A stretch of DNA of 64,000 nucleotides from Archangium violaceum (GTDB lineage: Bacteria > Myxococcota > Myxococcia > Myxococcales > Myxococcaceae): contig NZ_CP069396.1 in the NCBI RefSeq assembly GCF_016887565.1, positions 7,608,001 to 7,672,000 of the forward strand, read 5' to 3'. This document shows, piece after piece, positions 14,814 to 23,781 of this stretch. The notes under the pieces are model-generated. The model was not told the origin of the DNA. It saw nothing but the letters and a program-made list of their open reading frames with translations, and did not search any database. Every line of letters starts with the position of its first letter. Position 1 is the stretch's first letter. The translations under genes were made by a program, and so were the position numbers.

Positions 14814-15800
14814 ATGACCCCTGCCACCCGGAAGACCCTCGCGACGTGTCTCGCAGTGCCGTCCCTGTTGTCCGCCAACGTGGCCCTGGCGCACGGCTCC
14901 ATGGAGGTGCCCCTCAGCCGAGTCTACAACTGCTACAAGGAAGGGCCGGAGAACCCCCAGTCCGCCGCGTGCAAGGCGGCCATCCAGGCCTATGGCACGC
15001 AGGCCTTCTATGATTGGAACGGGGTGAGGCAGGGGAACGCCAATGGACAGCACCGTACGCTCATCCCGGACGGGAAGCTGTGCAGCGCGGCCAACGAGAG
15101 CCACAAGGGCCTCGACCTGGCTCGGACGGACTGGAAGGCGACGCAGATCGCCCCGAATGCCAGCGGCAACTTCGAGTTCGTCTTCTATGCAACCGCGGTC
15201 CACGCCACCAACTACTTCCAGTTCTATGTGACCCGGCCGGGCTACAACCCCGCGCTGCCGCTGAAGTGGTCGGACCTGGAGGCGGCCCCCTTCTGCACGG
15301 TGAAGAGCGCCACGGCCGTGAACAACCGCTACCGGCTGAGCTGCCCGTTCCCTCAAGGGCGGACGGGCTCCCATGTCATCTATGCCATCTGGCAGCGCTC
15401 GGACAGCCCCGAGGCGTTCTACGCCTGCGTGGACGTCAAGCTCGGCACCACGGCCCTCGCCCCGACCTCCTCCTGGAAGGAGCTCGGCCAGGTGCAGGCC
15501 CGCACGGACCTGCCCGCCGGAAGCACGGTCACCTTCCGCCTGTTCGACAGTGATGGAAGGGACGCGGAGACCCATCCCCTCCTGCTGGATCGCGCGGCCC
15601 CGGCGGCGGACTGGCTCGCCCGTCTCGCCGAGCGGGTGAACGCGAGCTCCACCCACGTCAGGCTCGGGGCGCTTCAGTCCTCCGGGGAGATCGCTCCCAT
15701 CAAGGACCGCCAGGGCAACAGCGTCTACGGCCTGGATTCTGGATACACCTTCCAGATTGACATCCAGAAGCCAGCGGCCGACGAGGCTTCCTCCAAGTAG
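14814..15800 (+). CDS. Second secreted AA10 LPMO with GbpA-like C-terminal domain
   Basis: Copper LPMO of 328 aa. The start ATG 14814 has GGAGGAAG upstream. The signal peptide ends in ALA, giving mature His27 as the first copper ligand; His130 (ATAVHATNYFQFYV) is the second. The catalytic region (27-215) shares the DGKLC, LKWSDLE and IWQRSDSPEAFY segments with the LPMO at 7-1320. The C-terminal part (about 222-320; KELGQVQ, VTFRLFDSDGRD) resembles the second domain of GbpA-type chitin/cellulose LPMOs, and there is no FN3 or CBM2. It follows the LacI gene by 77 bases in the same direction. Chitin is a possible alternative substrate. Confidence 0.88.
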   Translation: MTPATRKTLATCLAVPSLLSANVALAHGSMEVPLSRVYNCYKEGPENPQSAACKAAIQAYGTQAFYDWNGVRQGNANGQHRTLIPDGKLCSAANESHKGLDLARTDWKATQIAPNASGNFEFVFYATAVHATNYFQFYVTRPGYNPALPLKWSDLEAAPFCTVKSATAVNNRYRLSCPFPQGRTGSHVIYAIWQRSDSPEAFYACVDVKLGTTALAPTSSWKELGQVQARTDLPAGSTVTFRLFDSDGRDAETHPLLLDRAAPAADWLARLAERVNASSTHVRLGALQSSGEIAPIKDRQGNSVYGLDSGYTFQIDIQKPAADEASSK

Positions 15801-15815
15801 GCGTGGTACCTGAGA

Positions 15816-17474
15816 CTACTGCACGTTCAGGAAGATGGCGGTGGGGACGCCCCAGTTGCCGCTGGCGTCCTGGCCCTCCACGAAGATCGTGTGCCGGCCC
15901 GGTGCCAGGCCAGAGGTGAAGACCGTGGCCTGCACCGACTCGGCCGTGCTGTTGAAGCTTCCGTCCACCGCGCTCAGTGCGAACGTGGGCGTCCCCGACA
16001 CCCAGGACGGCGCATCGATGGAGTAGCGCGCGGCGGCGATGGCCTGTGAGCCTTCCGCGCCCCCGTTCGTGCCGTAGCGGGTGTCATCCGCCCGAGCCGT
16101 GAGCGTCACCGGGGTTCCCTGCGCCACGGTGCTCGCCGACAGCGCGAGGTTGATGGAGTCCGGGCCCGCCGCCACCTGATACGGCCGCCGCGCCGCCTTC
16201 AAGGCGTAGTAGAGGGCCGGCATGTTCTTGGGGACGATGGTGTTCTCGAAGGTGGTGCAGCTCTCGAAGAAGGCACCTCCCATCTCGAAGGTGAACGCCG
16301 CGACGCCGAGCCGCCCGTAGGCGAAGGCGTCCGTGGAGCCCGAGGCCGAATACAGGCACGAGCTCACCTGGCATGCCTGGTAGCCATTGAAGTAGTTGAA
16401 CTTGCGCCCCAGGGTGCGCAGCTGGGTCGCGTTCGGCGGCGCCGCCGTGGTGGCCGACCAGGGATAGAGCACATAACCGCCGTAGCTGTGGAGACTGAGC
16501 ATCAGGCCCGTGGCGTCCGCGGGGGCGGGATCCGTAGAGGCGGGCCCGCGCTGATCCGGGAAGAGGGAGAGGATGTAGTTCTCCAGCGTCTTCGTCTCCG
16601 GTTCGGAGGCCGCCGAGCGCCCCCGGTAGGTGTCATTGCACGCGCTGCTGCTCGCACCCGCGCCACCCCAGTCGAAGCTGCTGTTGCGGTTGAGATCCAC
16701 TCCGTACGTCGCCGTGGAGCAGGAGCCCTCGCTGGTGTTGGTGTTCTTGCGCTTGGACACTCCCGTCTCCGCGACGCGGCGACCGTCCGGATTGGACTGC
16801 ACCACCACGTGCAGCTCGGAGTAGTCGAGCAGCCAGGTGACATCCGGGTCCGTGCCGTAGCGGCTCACGAGTTGCTCGGCGAAGCGCGTGGCCAGCTCCG
16901 CCGTCGTGTACTCGCGGGCGTGGATGCCGCCCATCAGGAAGAACCGCGCCTTGGAGCCCGAGCGCGCCTTGTTCGTCAGCACCAGCACCCGCAGGTCATC
17001 TCCCGGCTTGCCTCCCGCCGTCGCCTTGTCCCAGGTGTCGCCGATGTCATTCCACGAGGCGAGGTTCGGGTAGGTGATGGGCAGCTGCGCCATGGCGGCG
17101 TAGGTCTCGTCCACCGTGCGGTAGCACGAGTAGCCGGGAATCCCGCCGGCCAGGGACACCCACCCCTCTCGCGGCTCGTTCAGGATCCGCGTCTGTTCCT
17201 CGAGGAGCTCCACGCGGCGGCCCTCTTTCACCAGCGCGTCGTACTCCTCGGGCGAGAGGACCGCCTCCACGGTCTTCTTTTCATGATCCACCGCCGCGCT
17301 GAGGTCCAGCGTCTCGGCGAGTCGATCCAGGTCCACCCGGGACTTGAACGACACCCGGGCCAGGAGGACGGACGGACGGGACGGCCCCTCCTCGGGGGCT
17401 CCTGCCCGGGCAACGAGAGGTGAGAGGGCGAGCGCTGCGGCGGCTGCGAGAACTCCAGTGACGGGCGACGGCAT
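15816..17474 (-). CDS. Secreted M14 zinc carboxypeptidase
   Basis: Extracellular metallocarboxypeptidase of 552 aa. A signal peptide (about 1-25) is followed by an inhibitory-propeptide-like region (to about 125). The M14 domain has zinc ligands in GGIHARE (about 181-187, HxxE) and LSLHSYGG (His near 328). The substrate-binding NPDGRR and DLNRN segments and the general-base Glu in FTFEMGG (near 397) are present. The C-terminal 120 residues form an Ig-like beta domain. The start ATG 17474 is preceded by GGAGG. It converges with the LPMO gene, stops 15 bases apart. It fits the predatory or saprophytic protease set of myxobacteria and is not obviously part of the cellulose pathway. Confidence 0.92.
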   Translation of the reverse strand: MPSPVTGVLAAAAALALSPLVARAGAPEEGPSRPSVLLARVSFKSRVDLDRLAETLDLSAAVDHEKKTVEAVLSPEEYDALVKEGRRVELLEEQTRILNEPREGWVSLAGGIPGYSCYRTVDETYAAMAQLPITYPNLASWNDIGDTWDKATAGGKPGDDLRVLVLTNKARSGSKARFFLMGGIHAREYTTAELATRFAEQLVSRYGTDPDVTWLLDYSELHVVVQSNPDGRRVAETGVSKRKNTNTSEGSCSTATYGVDLNRNSSFDWGGAGASSSACNDTYRGRSAASEPETKTLENYILSLFPDQRGPASTDPAPADATGLMLSLHSYGGYVLYPWSATTAAPPNATQLRTLGRKFNYFNGYQACQVSSCLYSASGSTDAFAYGRLGVAAFTFEMGGAFFESCTTFENTIVPKNMPALYYALKAARRPYQVAAGPDSINLALSASTVAQGTPVTLTARADDTRYGTNGGAEGSQAIAAARYSIDAPSWVSGTPTFALSAVDGSFNSTAESVQATVFTSGLAPGRHTIFVEGQDASGNWGVPTAIFLNVQ

Positions 17475-17618
17475 GGGGGTTCCTCCACGGCAGGGAAGGA
17501 ACGCACCTTATTCCTGGAATACTGGATATACAACTTTCACAGCCACACCTTCTCCGCGCAAACCTCAGGGATAGTGTTGGCTTGACACTTATGAGCTGGA
17601 TGTCGGAGAACCGGGCGT

Positions 17619-18533
17619 ATGAAGACGCCCGGAAAGCCCGCCGACCCCGCGCGCAGGGAGCGCGCCCGCCTCTCGCTCGAAGGACTGTCGGTAGGAGACG
17701 CGTTCGGGGAGCGCTTCTTCGTGTCCCCGTCCGTCGCCCAGTCCCTGGTGGAGCAGCGGGCCCTGCCGCGCGAGCCGTGGAACTACACGGACGACACGGA
17801 GATGGCGCTCGCCATCGTGCGGGTGCTCGAGGAGCACGGGCGCATCGACCAGGACGCGCTGGCACGGCTGTTCGGCCAGCGCTACCGGAGGAATCCACGC
17901 CGGGGCTACGGCGCCACCGCGCACGACATCCTGCAGAAGATCCACCTGGGGTTGCCCTGGCAGACGGTCTCCTCCGAGGTCTTCGAGGGCAAGGGCTCCA
18001 TGGGCAACGGTGGAGCCATGCGCGTGGCGCCGCTGGGAGCCTGGTTCGCGGATGACCTGGCGCGGGTGGTGTCCGAGGCCCGGGCTTCGGCGGAGGTGAC
18101 GCACTTCCACCCGGAGGGACAGGCAGGAGCCATCGCCATCGCCGTGGCGGCCGCGTGGGCACACCGCTGGAGGGAGACACGCCCGCCCGCGCGCCAGCTC
18201 TTCGACACCGTCCTCGACCACACGCCCCCGGGTGAGACCCGGGAGGGACTGGAGAAGGCGCGCGAGTGGCCGCTCGGGGCGACGCCCACGTCCGCGGCCC
18301 GGGCACTGGGCAGCGGGCAGCGCGTCCTCTCCCAGGACACCGTGCCCTTCTCGGTGTGGTGCGCGGCCCGGCACCTGGACAGCTACGAGGAGGCACTCTG
18401 GAGCACGGTGGCGGGGATGGGGGACCGCGATACCACCTGTGCCATCGTGGGCGGCATCGTCGCGCTGAGCGCGGGGCGTGAGTCCATTCCCCGGGCCTGG
18501 CTCTCGGCGCGCGAGCCGCTCGACGCGACCTAG
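17619..18533 (+). CDS. ADP-ribosylglycohydrolase (DraG/ARH family)
   Basis: Cytoplasmic hydrolase that removes ADP-ribose from proteins or related adducts using two Mg ions. The conserved landmarks are all present: GDAFGE (26-31), TDDTEMAL (57-64, first metal cluster), GSMGNGGAMRVAPLG, and GDRDTTCAIVGGIV near the C-terminus (second metal cluster). Length 304 aa is normal. It stands alone between divergent and unrelated genes, with no ADP-ribosyltransferase next to it, so the substrate is unknown. The start ATG 17619 has GGAGAA upstream. Confidence 0.9.
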   Translation: MKTPGKPADPARRERARLSLEGLSVGDAFGERFFVSPSVAQSLVEQRALPREPWNYTDDTEMALAIVRVLEEHGRIDQDALARLFGQRYRRNPRRGYGATAHDILQKIHLGLPWQTVSSEVFEGKGSMGNGGAMRVAPLGAWFADDLARVVSEARASAEVTHFHPEGQAGAIAIAVAAAWAHRWRETRPPARQLFDTVLDHTPPGETREGLEKAREWPLGATPTSAARALGSGQRVLSQDTVPFSVWCAARHLDSYEEALWSTVAGMGDRDTTCAIVGGIVALSAGRESIPRAWLSAREPLDAT

Positions 18534-18782
18534 CGCGCCGCCTCCCCTGCATCCAGCCGAGCTTGAAATGATGTGCGGCGTTGAGCTGTCCACATCACCC
18601 TCCAACAGAGGGGGCTCCGGGGACCTGGACCAAACAGAGCCTTTCACGGGTTGCCACGTCATGGAGACCCCCTTTGGTGGATGGGGCGTACGCCCGGTTC
18701 GCTGTACCCCTGTCGGGCTGCCGGCGCCCCATCAACGGACGCTCGCCTCCATCCGTGCATGGCGTGAAAGGACCCGTGATTC

Positions 18783-21700
18783 ATGGCTTCCATCGCCCAG
18801 GGACCCTCTTGCGTTCCAGTTGCGTCCCTCCTCCGCGAACTGAAGGACCGGGTCATCCAGAACTGGCAGCAGCGGGTGCTTCGGGAAGTCTACGCGGCAC
18901 AAGAGCAAGACCGCCCGGCACTCATTGACTCCCTCCCTGACTTCCTCGAGCAGCTGGCCCGCACGCTGACGGTTCCAACCTCCCTGGCCCAGGCGGAGCA
19001 CAACGCCCAGGTGGCGGGAGCGCACGGCGAGGAGCGCTCACGGCTCCCGGAATACACCCTTGGCCAGGTCATCTACGAGTACCAGGTGCTGCGTGAGGTG
19101 CTCGTGGAAACCCTCGAGCAGCAGGAGGAGCTCCCCCCGGACGCCCGCCGGGTCCTGAATGCCTGCATCGACCAGGGCATCCGTGTTTCCGCGAGCCGCT
19201 TCACGGAGCGAGCCCAGGAGAAGCTCCGACGCGCCGAGCAGTCCGCCAAGGCGGCGGAGCATGTGCTCGCTCAGCTCTTCGCCAATTCCGCCGGGCCGAT
19301 GGTCTTCTTCGCCGGCGCCGATCTCGTCTATGAGCGCGTGAACGCGCGCTACCTGGAGCTATTGCGGGACCGTCACATCGTGGGAAGGCCCATCATGGAG
19401 GCGGTTCCTGAGTTGGCCGACTCCGACTTCCCCACCATCCTCAAGGGTGTCTTCGAGACAGGCAAGCCCGTCTTCGTCTCCGAGGGGCGGGTCGATCTCG
19501 AGGACCAGCAGACAGGGGTTGTCAGCTCCCGCTATTTCGATGCTGCGTATTCACGCATCGTGGACCTGGAGGGAAGACCCTCGGGCATCTTCCACTCCGC
19601 CACGGAGGTGACGGAGCGGGTCCTCACCCGCCAGGAGGCCCTGCGCACCGCGCAAGCCCTGCGCATCCGTGAGCAGCGCCTGGCGGAGGCGCTCACCATC
19701 ACGGGCGCGGGCACGTGGGAGGTGGATCTCCGCACCCAGGAAGGTCTGGCGGACCGCCGCTTCCGCGAGATGTCAGGGCTGACGCGGGACGAGCCGTTCA
19801 GCGTCGCGAAGGGGCTTGCCCGCATCCACCCCGAGGACAGTCCCGCCGTGGCGGCCGCCGTGGCAGCAGCCATCGCCGGCGAGAACGGGGGCCACTACGA
19901 AGCGGACTACCGGACGGTGCCTCGAGCGGACGGTAGCTACCAGTGGGTGGCCGCACGAGGCCAGGCGTACTTCGACGCCAACGGAAAGGCGCTGCGCCTC
20001 ATCGGCACGGGCGTGGACATCACCGCACGCAAGGCCGCCGAGGCCGAGCGTGAGAGGATCCTCGCTCGCGAGCGGGCAGCCCGGGCGGAGGCCGAAGCCG
20101 AGCGACGGAAGCTCTACAGCCTCTTCATGCAGGCGCCTCTGGCCATCTGCACCCAGGAGGGCCCGGAGCACACGTACACGCTCGCCAACCCCCTCTACCG
20201 GGAGCTCGTCGGAGGCCGCGACGTGGTGGGCAAGACGCTGAAGGAGGGCCTGCCCGACATCGAGGGACAGGGCTTCGACAAGCTCCTGGACGGAGTCCTC
20301 ACGCAGGGCGTGCCCTTCTTTGGAAAGGAGGTGCCGGTGAAGTTCGCCCGTCACGCCGAAGGCAGGTCCGCCATCCTCAACTTCGTCTATGCCCCCATGC
20401 GCAACGCAGCGGGGCAGGTGTATGGGGTCATGACGGCGGCCACCGACATCACCGAGCAGGTACAGGCGCGCGAGGCCGCGCTGAAGACCGCGGAGGCGCT
20501 TCGCGTGAGTGAGCAGCGGCTCGCCCTCGCGCTGGAGGTCTCTGGCTCGGGCACCTGGGAGCTCGACCTCACGACGCACCAGCTCACCGCGGATGAGCGG
20601 ATGCGAGCCCTCTTCGGCCTTGGCCCCGAGGAATCCTTCGACTTCGAGCGCGTGCTCTCCATCCTGCCTCCGGAGGACGGCGCGCTCGTGGAGCGCATCA
20701 ACGCGGACGCACTCGCGGGGAAGAATGGTGGCGCGTCGGAAGCGGAGTACCGCACCATCACCCTGCCCAATGGCAGACGGAGGTGGGTAGGCACACGGGG
20801 CCAGGTGTACTTCGATGCCGCGGGCAAGCCCATGCGCTTCCTCGGGACGGGGATGGACATCACCGCCCGGAAGGATCTGGAAGCGGCACGCACGAGCCTG
20901 CTCGCCTCCATCGCCAACCAATCCGTCTTCGGCGTGGCCGTGTTGCGCGGCCCGGAGTTGCGTTTCGAGCTCGCCAACGAGGGCTACCGCAAAATCATCG
21001 GCAACCGCGAGGTGTTGGGTAAAGGCCTGCTGGCAGCGATACCCGAGCTCGTTGGACAAGGCGCCGACATCCAGCTTCTGGAGCTCATGCATACCGGCAA
21101 GCCGGTCATGGGACGCGAGATGCGATTCTGGGTTGACGCCCAGGGTACGGGAAGGCCCGAGCCGCGCTTCTATAATCTCGCGTGGCAACCCATCCGCACA
21201 CTGGAAGGTACGGTCGATTCCGTTCTCATGCTCGTGCACGATGTCACGGAGGGCGTCCACGCTCGCGAACGCGAGGCGGAGCTCGCACGGACCGCCCAGG
21301 CCCGCACGGAGTTCGAGCAGCACCTCATTGGCATCGTCAGCCACGATTTGCGCAACCCCTTGAACGCCATCCTGCTGGGCGCCACCCTGCTGAGTCGACG
21401 GGACGATCTGGACGAGCGCGCACTCAAGTCCGTGTTGCGCATCCAGACGTCCGCCGAGCGAGCCATGCGCATGGTGAAGGACCTGCTCGACTTCACCCAG
21501 GCGCGGTTGGGAGGCGGCCTCCCTCTCGTGCTTCGACCCGCGGACCTGCACGAGCTGACCCGGGGCGCGGTGGAAGAGGTGGAAATCGCCCACCTGTCCC
21601 GCCAGGTGCAGGTGCGGAGCAGCGGAGACGGACGGGGCACCTGGGATGCGGACCGTCTGGGCCAGTTGGTGCAAAACCTGGTCACCAATGCCCTCAAATA

Positions 21701-22010
21701 CAGCCCGGAAGACACCCCCGTCCGGGTCGAGACGCGCGGGGAGGAGGGCGAGGTGACGCTGTCCGTGCACAACCAGGGAACGCCTATTCCACCCGAGAGG
21801 CTCGCGCGGATTTTTCAACCCCTGCAACGCGGAACGGAGCCGGTGGACAAGGCGAGCCGCAGCGTGGGGCTCGGGCTCTACATCGTGAAGGCCATCGTGG
21901 AAGCGCACCGTGGCGGCGTCACCGTCACCTCCACGTCGGAGGCGGGCACGACCTTCACGGTGCGGCTGCCACGCGTCGTTCCAGGAGACAGGGCCTTTCG
22001 TAGCAGATGA
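18783..22010 (+). CDS. Orphan sensor histidine kinase with RsbR-like N-terminus and five PAS domains
   Basis: Soluble 1075-aa sensor kinase with no membrane helices. Residues 10-150 resemble the RsbRD N-terminal sensor domain. Five PAS-type domains follow at about 165-285, 296-415, 441-565, 577-695 and 706-830. The PAS1-PAS2 and PAS3-PAS4 pairs look like a duplication, with repeated linkers TAQALRIREQRLAEAL and TAEALRVSEQRLALAL. The HisKA domain has His854 in SHDLRNP, and the ATPase domain has the N box (NLVTNALKYS) and G box (GLGLYIVKAIV). No response regulator is adjacent. The start ATG 18783 has AAAGGA upstream. The signal sensed is unknown; several PAS domains could bind cofactors. Confidence 0.9.
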   Translation: MASIAQGPSCVPVASLLRELKDRVIQNWQQRVLREVYAAQEQDRPALIDSLPDFLEQLARTLTVPTSLAQAEHNAQVAGAHGEERSRLPEYTLGQVIYEYQVLREVLVETLEQQEELPPDARRVLNACIDQGIRVSASRFTERAQEKLRRAEQSAKAAEHVLAQLFANSAGPMVFFAGADLVYERVNARYLELLRDRHIVGRPIMEAVPELADSDFPTILKGVFETGKPVFVSEGRVDLEDQQTGVVSSRYFDAAYSRIVDLEGRPSGIFHSATEVTERVLTRQEALRTAQALRIREQRLAEALTITGAGTWEVDLRTQEGLADRRFREMSGLTRDEPFSVAKGLARIHPEDSPAVAAAVAAAIAGENGGHYEADYRTVPRADGSYQWVAARGQAYFDANGKALRLIGTGVDITARKAAEAERERILARERAARAEAEAERRKLYSLFMQAPLAICTQEGPEHTYTLANPLYRELVGGRDVVGKTLKEGLPDIEGQGFDKLLDGVLTQGVPFFGKEVPVKFARHAEGRSAILNFVYAPMRNAAGQVYGVMTAATDITEQVQAREAALKTAEALRVSEQRLALALEVSGSGTWELDLTTHQLTADERMRALFGLGPEESFDFERVLSILPPEDGALVERINADALAGKNGGASEAEYRTITLPNGRRRWVGTRGQVYFDAAGKPMRFLGTGMDITARKDLEAARTSLLASIANQSVFGVAVLRGPELRFELANEGYRKIIGNREVLGKGLLAAIPELVGQGADIQLLELMHTGKPVMGREMRFWVDAQGTGRPEPRFYNLAWQPIRTLEGTVDSVLMLVHDVTEGVHAREREAELARTAQARTEFEQHLIGIVSHDLRNPLNAILLGATLLSRRDDLDERALKSVLRIQTSAERAMRMVKDLLDFTQARLGGGLPLVLRPADLHELTRGAVEEVEIAHLSRQVQVRSSGDGRGTWDADRLGQLVQNLVTNALKYSPEDTPVRVETRGEEGEVTLSVHNQGTPIPPERLARIFQPLQRGTEPVDKASRSVGLGLYIVKAIVEAHRGGVTVTSTSEAGTTFTVRLPRVVPGDRAFRSR

Positions 22011-22039
22011 ACACCCGGGGCCGCGCGTCTCCTTCCGCC

Positions 22040-23485
22040 CTATCTGTCGAGGCCGATCAGGAAGAGATCATTGGGGCTCTTCTGGGGCCACTCCTCATCG
22101 TCGAGGATCAGCGAGCCCGACCTGAAGCTGCCGAGGACGGCGGGGCGGCCATCCTTCGTCGTCACCAGGGACGAGGGCTCGGCGAGGCCAGCGGGGAAGC
22201 CGCGCGTCCAGAGGGGCTCGCCATCGATGCGGTCGTACTTCGCGACGAACAGGTTGCTCCTGCCCTCCCCCTTGCCCGGGAGCGGGCCCAGGCCGAGATC
22301 ATCACCGTCATGGTAGGAGCCCGTGACGACCACGCCGTCCTTCTGGTCCATGGCGATGCGCTCCCCGAGGAAGCCAAAATTCCTCGCCCAGCGCTCCTTG
22401 CCCTCGCGGGTGTAGGCCACCAGGAAGGCATCACCCTGGACGGGCCGGCTGGTATCCGAGGTGACGGTGCGTCCCCCGAAGGTGAAGGTGCCCGAGAACG
22501 TGCCGGTCAGGACGATCCGGTCTCCATGAGCCGCGACGTCGCTGGCCCGGCCGCTGCCGCCAGAGAAACGGACGTAGCGCTCCCAGCGCAGGTGTCCGTC
22601 CGGCGAAATCCGGAGGACGAAGGCACTGGAGCCCTGGGAGCTGACGCTCCCGCACAGCAGGATGTGGTCCTGACTGTCCACGGTGGCGCCCAATCCCTCT
22701 CCAAATTGAGAAGAGACGTGGGCATAGGCCCACAGGTTCTCGCCCCCTGGGGTGTATTTGGTGACGAAGGGACTCGGACCGAAGAAGCCCTCGGCCGGGT
22801 CCGGCCTCGAGGAGATGGGTCCGCTCCCGAAGTCCACCGTTCCCACCAGGGTACCCGTGAGGAGGATGTTGTCCTGGTTGTCCGTCAGGAGATCGAACAC
22901 GGAGACGAACCCGGGGTTGGCCTCCCAGGAGCGCTTCCACAGCAGCTGTCCGTGACGGTCGAACTTCAACAGGTACTCCCCCTCCCAGACGGGGCCATCT
23001 CCGAAGTCCACGCCCAGCGCACCGACCGCGATGAGGATGTTGTGCTTCGAGTCCACGGCGAGGTTGCGGCCGAAGACACCGCCATCCACGCCGGGGCCAG
23101 GACCGAAGACCTTCACCCACTCCAGACGTCCCTTCTTCTGGTCATAGCGCGCGAGCGCGAGCGCGCTGCTGGTGGGACCTCCCGGTGCCCTCACGACCCT
23201 GTCGCCCAGGTCGATGTTCCCGGTGAAGCTATACAGGGCGAGCAGGTGCTCCTCCCCATCCTTGACGAGCCTTCCATACTTCTCCGCGGGGAACTCGCCG
23301 ATGATGACCGGCTCTCCGGAGATCTGCCGGGCCCACCGGATGGCGCCGGTGAGCGGCCCCTGATCGTGAGCCTGCTCCATCCTCGCGAGCGTCCCGGACT
23401 CGTCGAGCGTCGGCCCACCGCACGCGGCGAGTCCCACGACCCACAGCAGAGACAGCACACCCCTTCTCCAGCTCGAACGTCCCAT
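22040..23485 (-). CDS. Beta-propeller-type secreted lipoprotein
   Basis: Predicted lipoprotein of 481 aa. The start ATG 23485 follows GGAGG; further upstream in-frame Met codons are not supported. The signal peptide ends in a lipobox-like LAACGG, so Cys near residue 25 should be lipidated. The rest contains repeated 50-60-residue blocks of the pattern GNI/LVTGTF..TVDFGSG....FVxKYxxxGExLWxxxF, characteristic of SBBP/delta-60-type beta-propeller repeats common in myxobacteria. No enzymatic motif is seen. Its stop lies 29 bases from the convergent kinase stop. Function unknown; a binding or scaffold role at the outer membrane is a guess. Confidence 0.8.
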   Translation of the reverse strand: MGRSSWRRGVLSLLWVVGLAACGGPTLDESGTLARMEQAHDQGPLTGAIRWARQISGEPVIIGEFPAEKYGRLVKDGEEHLLALYSFTGNIDLGDRVVRAPGGPTSSALALARYDQKKGRLEWVKVFGPGPGVDGGVFGRNLAVDSKHNILIAVGALGVDFGDGPVWEGEYLLKFDRHGQLLWKRSWEANPGFVSVFDLLTDNQDNILLTGTLVGTVDFGSGPISSRPDPAEGFFGPSPFVTKYTPGGENLWAYAHVSSQFGEGLGATVDSQDHILLCGSVSSQGSSAFVLRISPDGHLRWERYVRFSGGSGRASDVAAHGDRIVLTGTFSGTFTFGGRTVTSDTSRPVQGDAFLVAYTREGKERWARNFGFLGERIAMDQKDGVVVTGSYHDGDDLGLGPLPGKGEGRSNLFVAKYDRIDGEPLWTRGFPAGLAEPSSLVTTKDGRPAVLGSFRSGSLILDDEEWPQKSPNDLFLIGLDR

Positions 23486-23781
23486 GGTGAATCCCCCTCC
23501 GTCGTGCCGGGACATTGCATCCCGGCGAGGAGGAACCGTGCTCACCACGGGGGACGTTGCCTCTGTCCAACAGGAGGAGCTCAGCGTCCACCAGAAGACG
23601 CTGAAGCCCGGCTGCCCGGAGGGCTCCCGACCCATGAGCCGCCCTCCGCGCCGCACGCCCCACGCGCATCGTGTCGCGCCAGCTCACCGAGGGCGGGCCC
23701 GGAGCCATCTCCCTGAACGCCATTGGCAAGGAGCGCCTGGCGGTACATTTATGCGCCACGGCCGCTCGAGGGTCTGTCAGC

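Noticed and set aside
18684-18695. Perfect 12-bp palindrome GGGCGTACGCCC upstream of the sensor kinase
   Set aside because: A single short GC-rich palindrome is expected by chance in such DNA and has no second copy nearby.
23486-23781. The 296-base gap between the propeller lipoprotein and the Ntn amidase as a site for a small gene
   Set aside because: Frames here have no ribosome site, no recognisable protein and no codon pattern consistent with neighbours. I see only spacer and probably the lipoprotein promoter.
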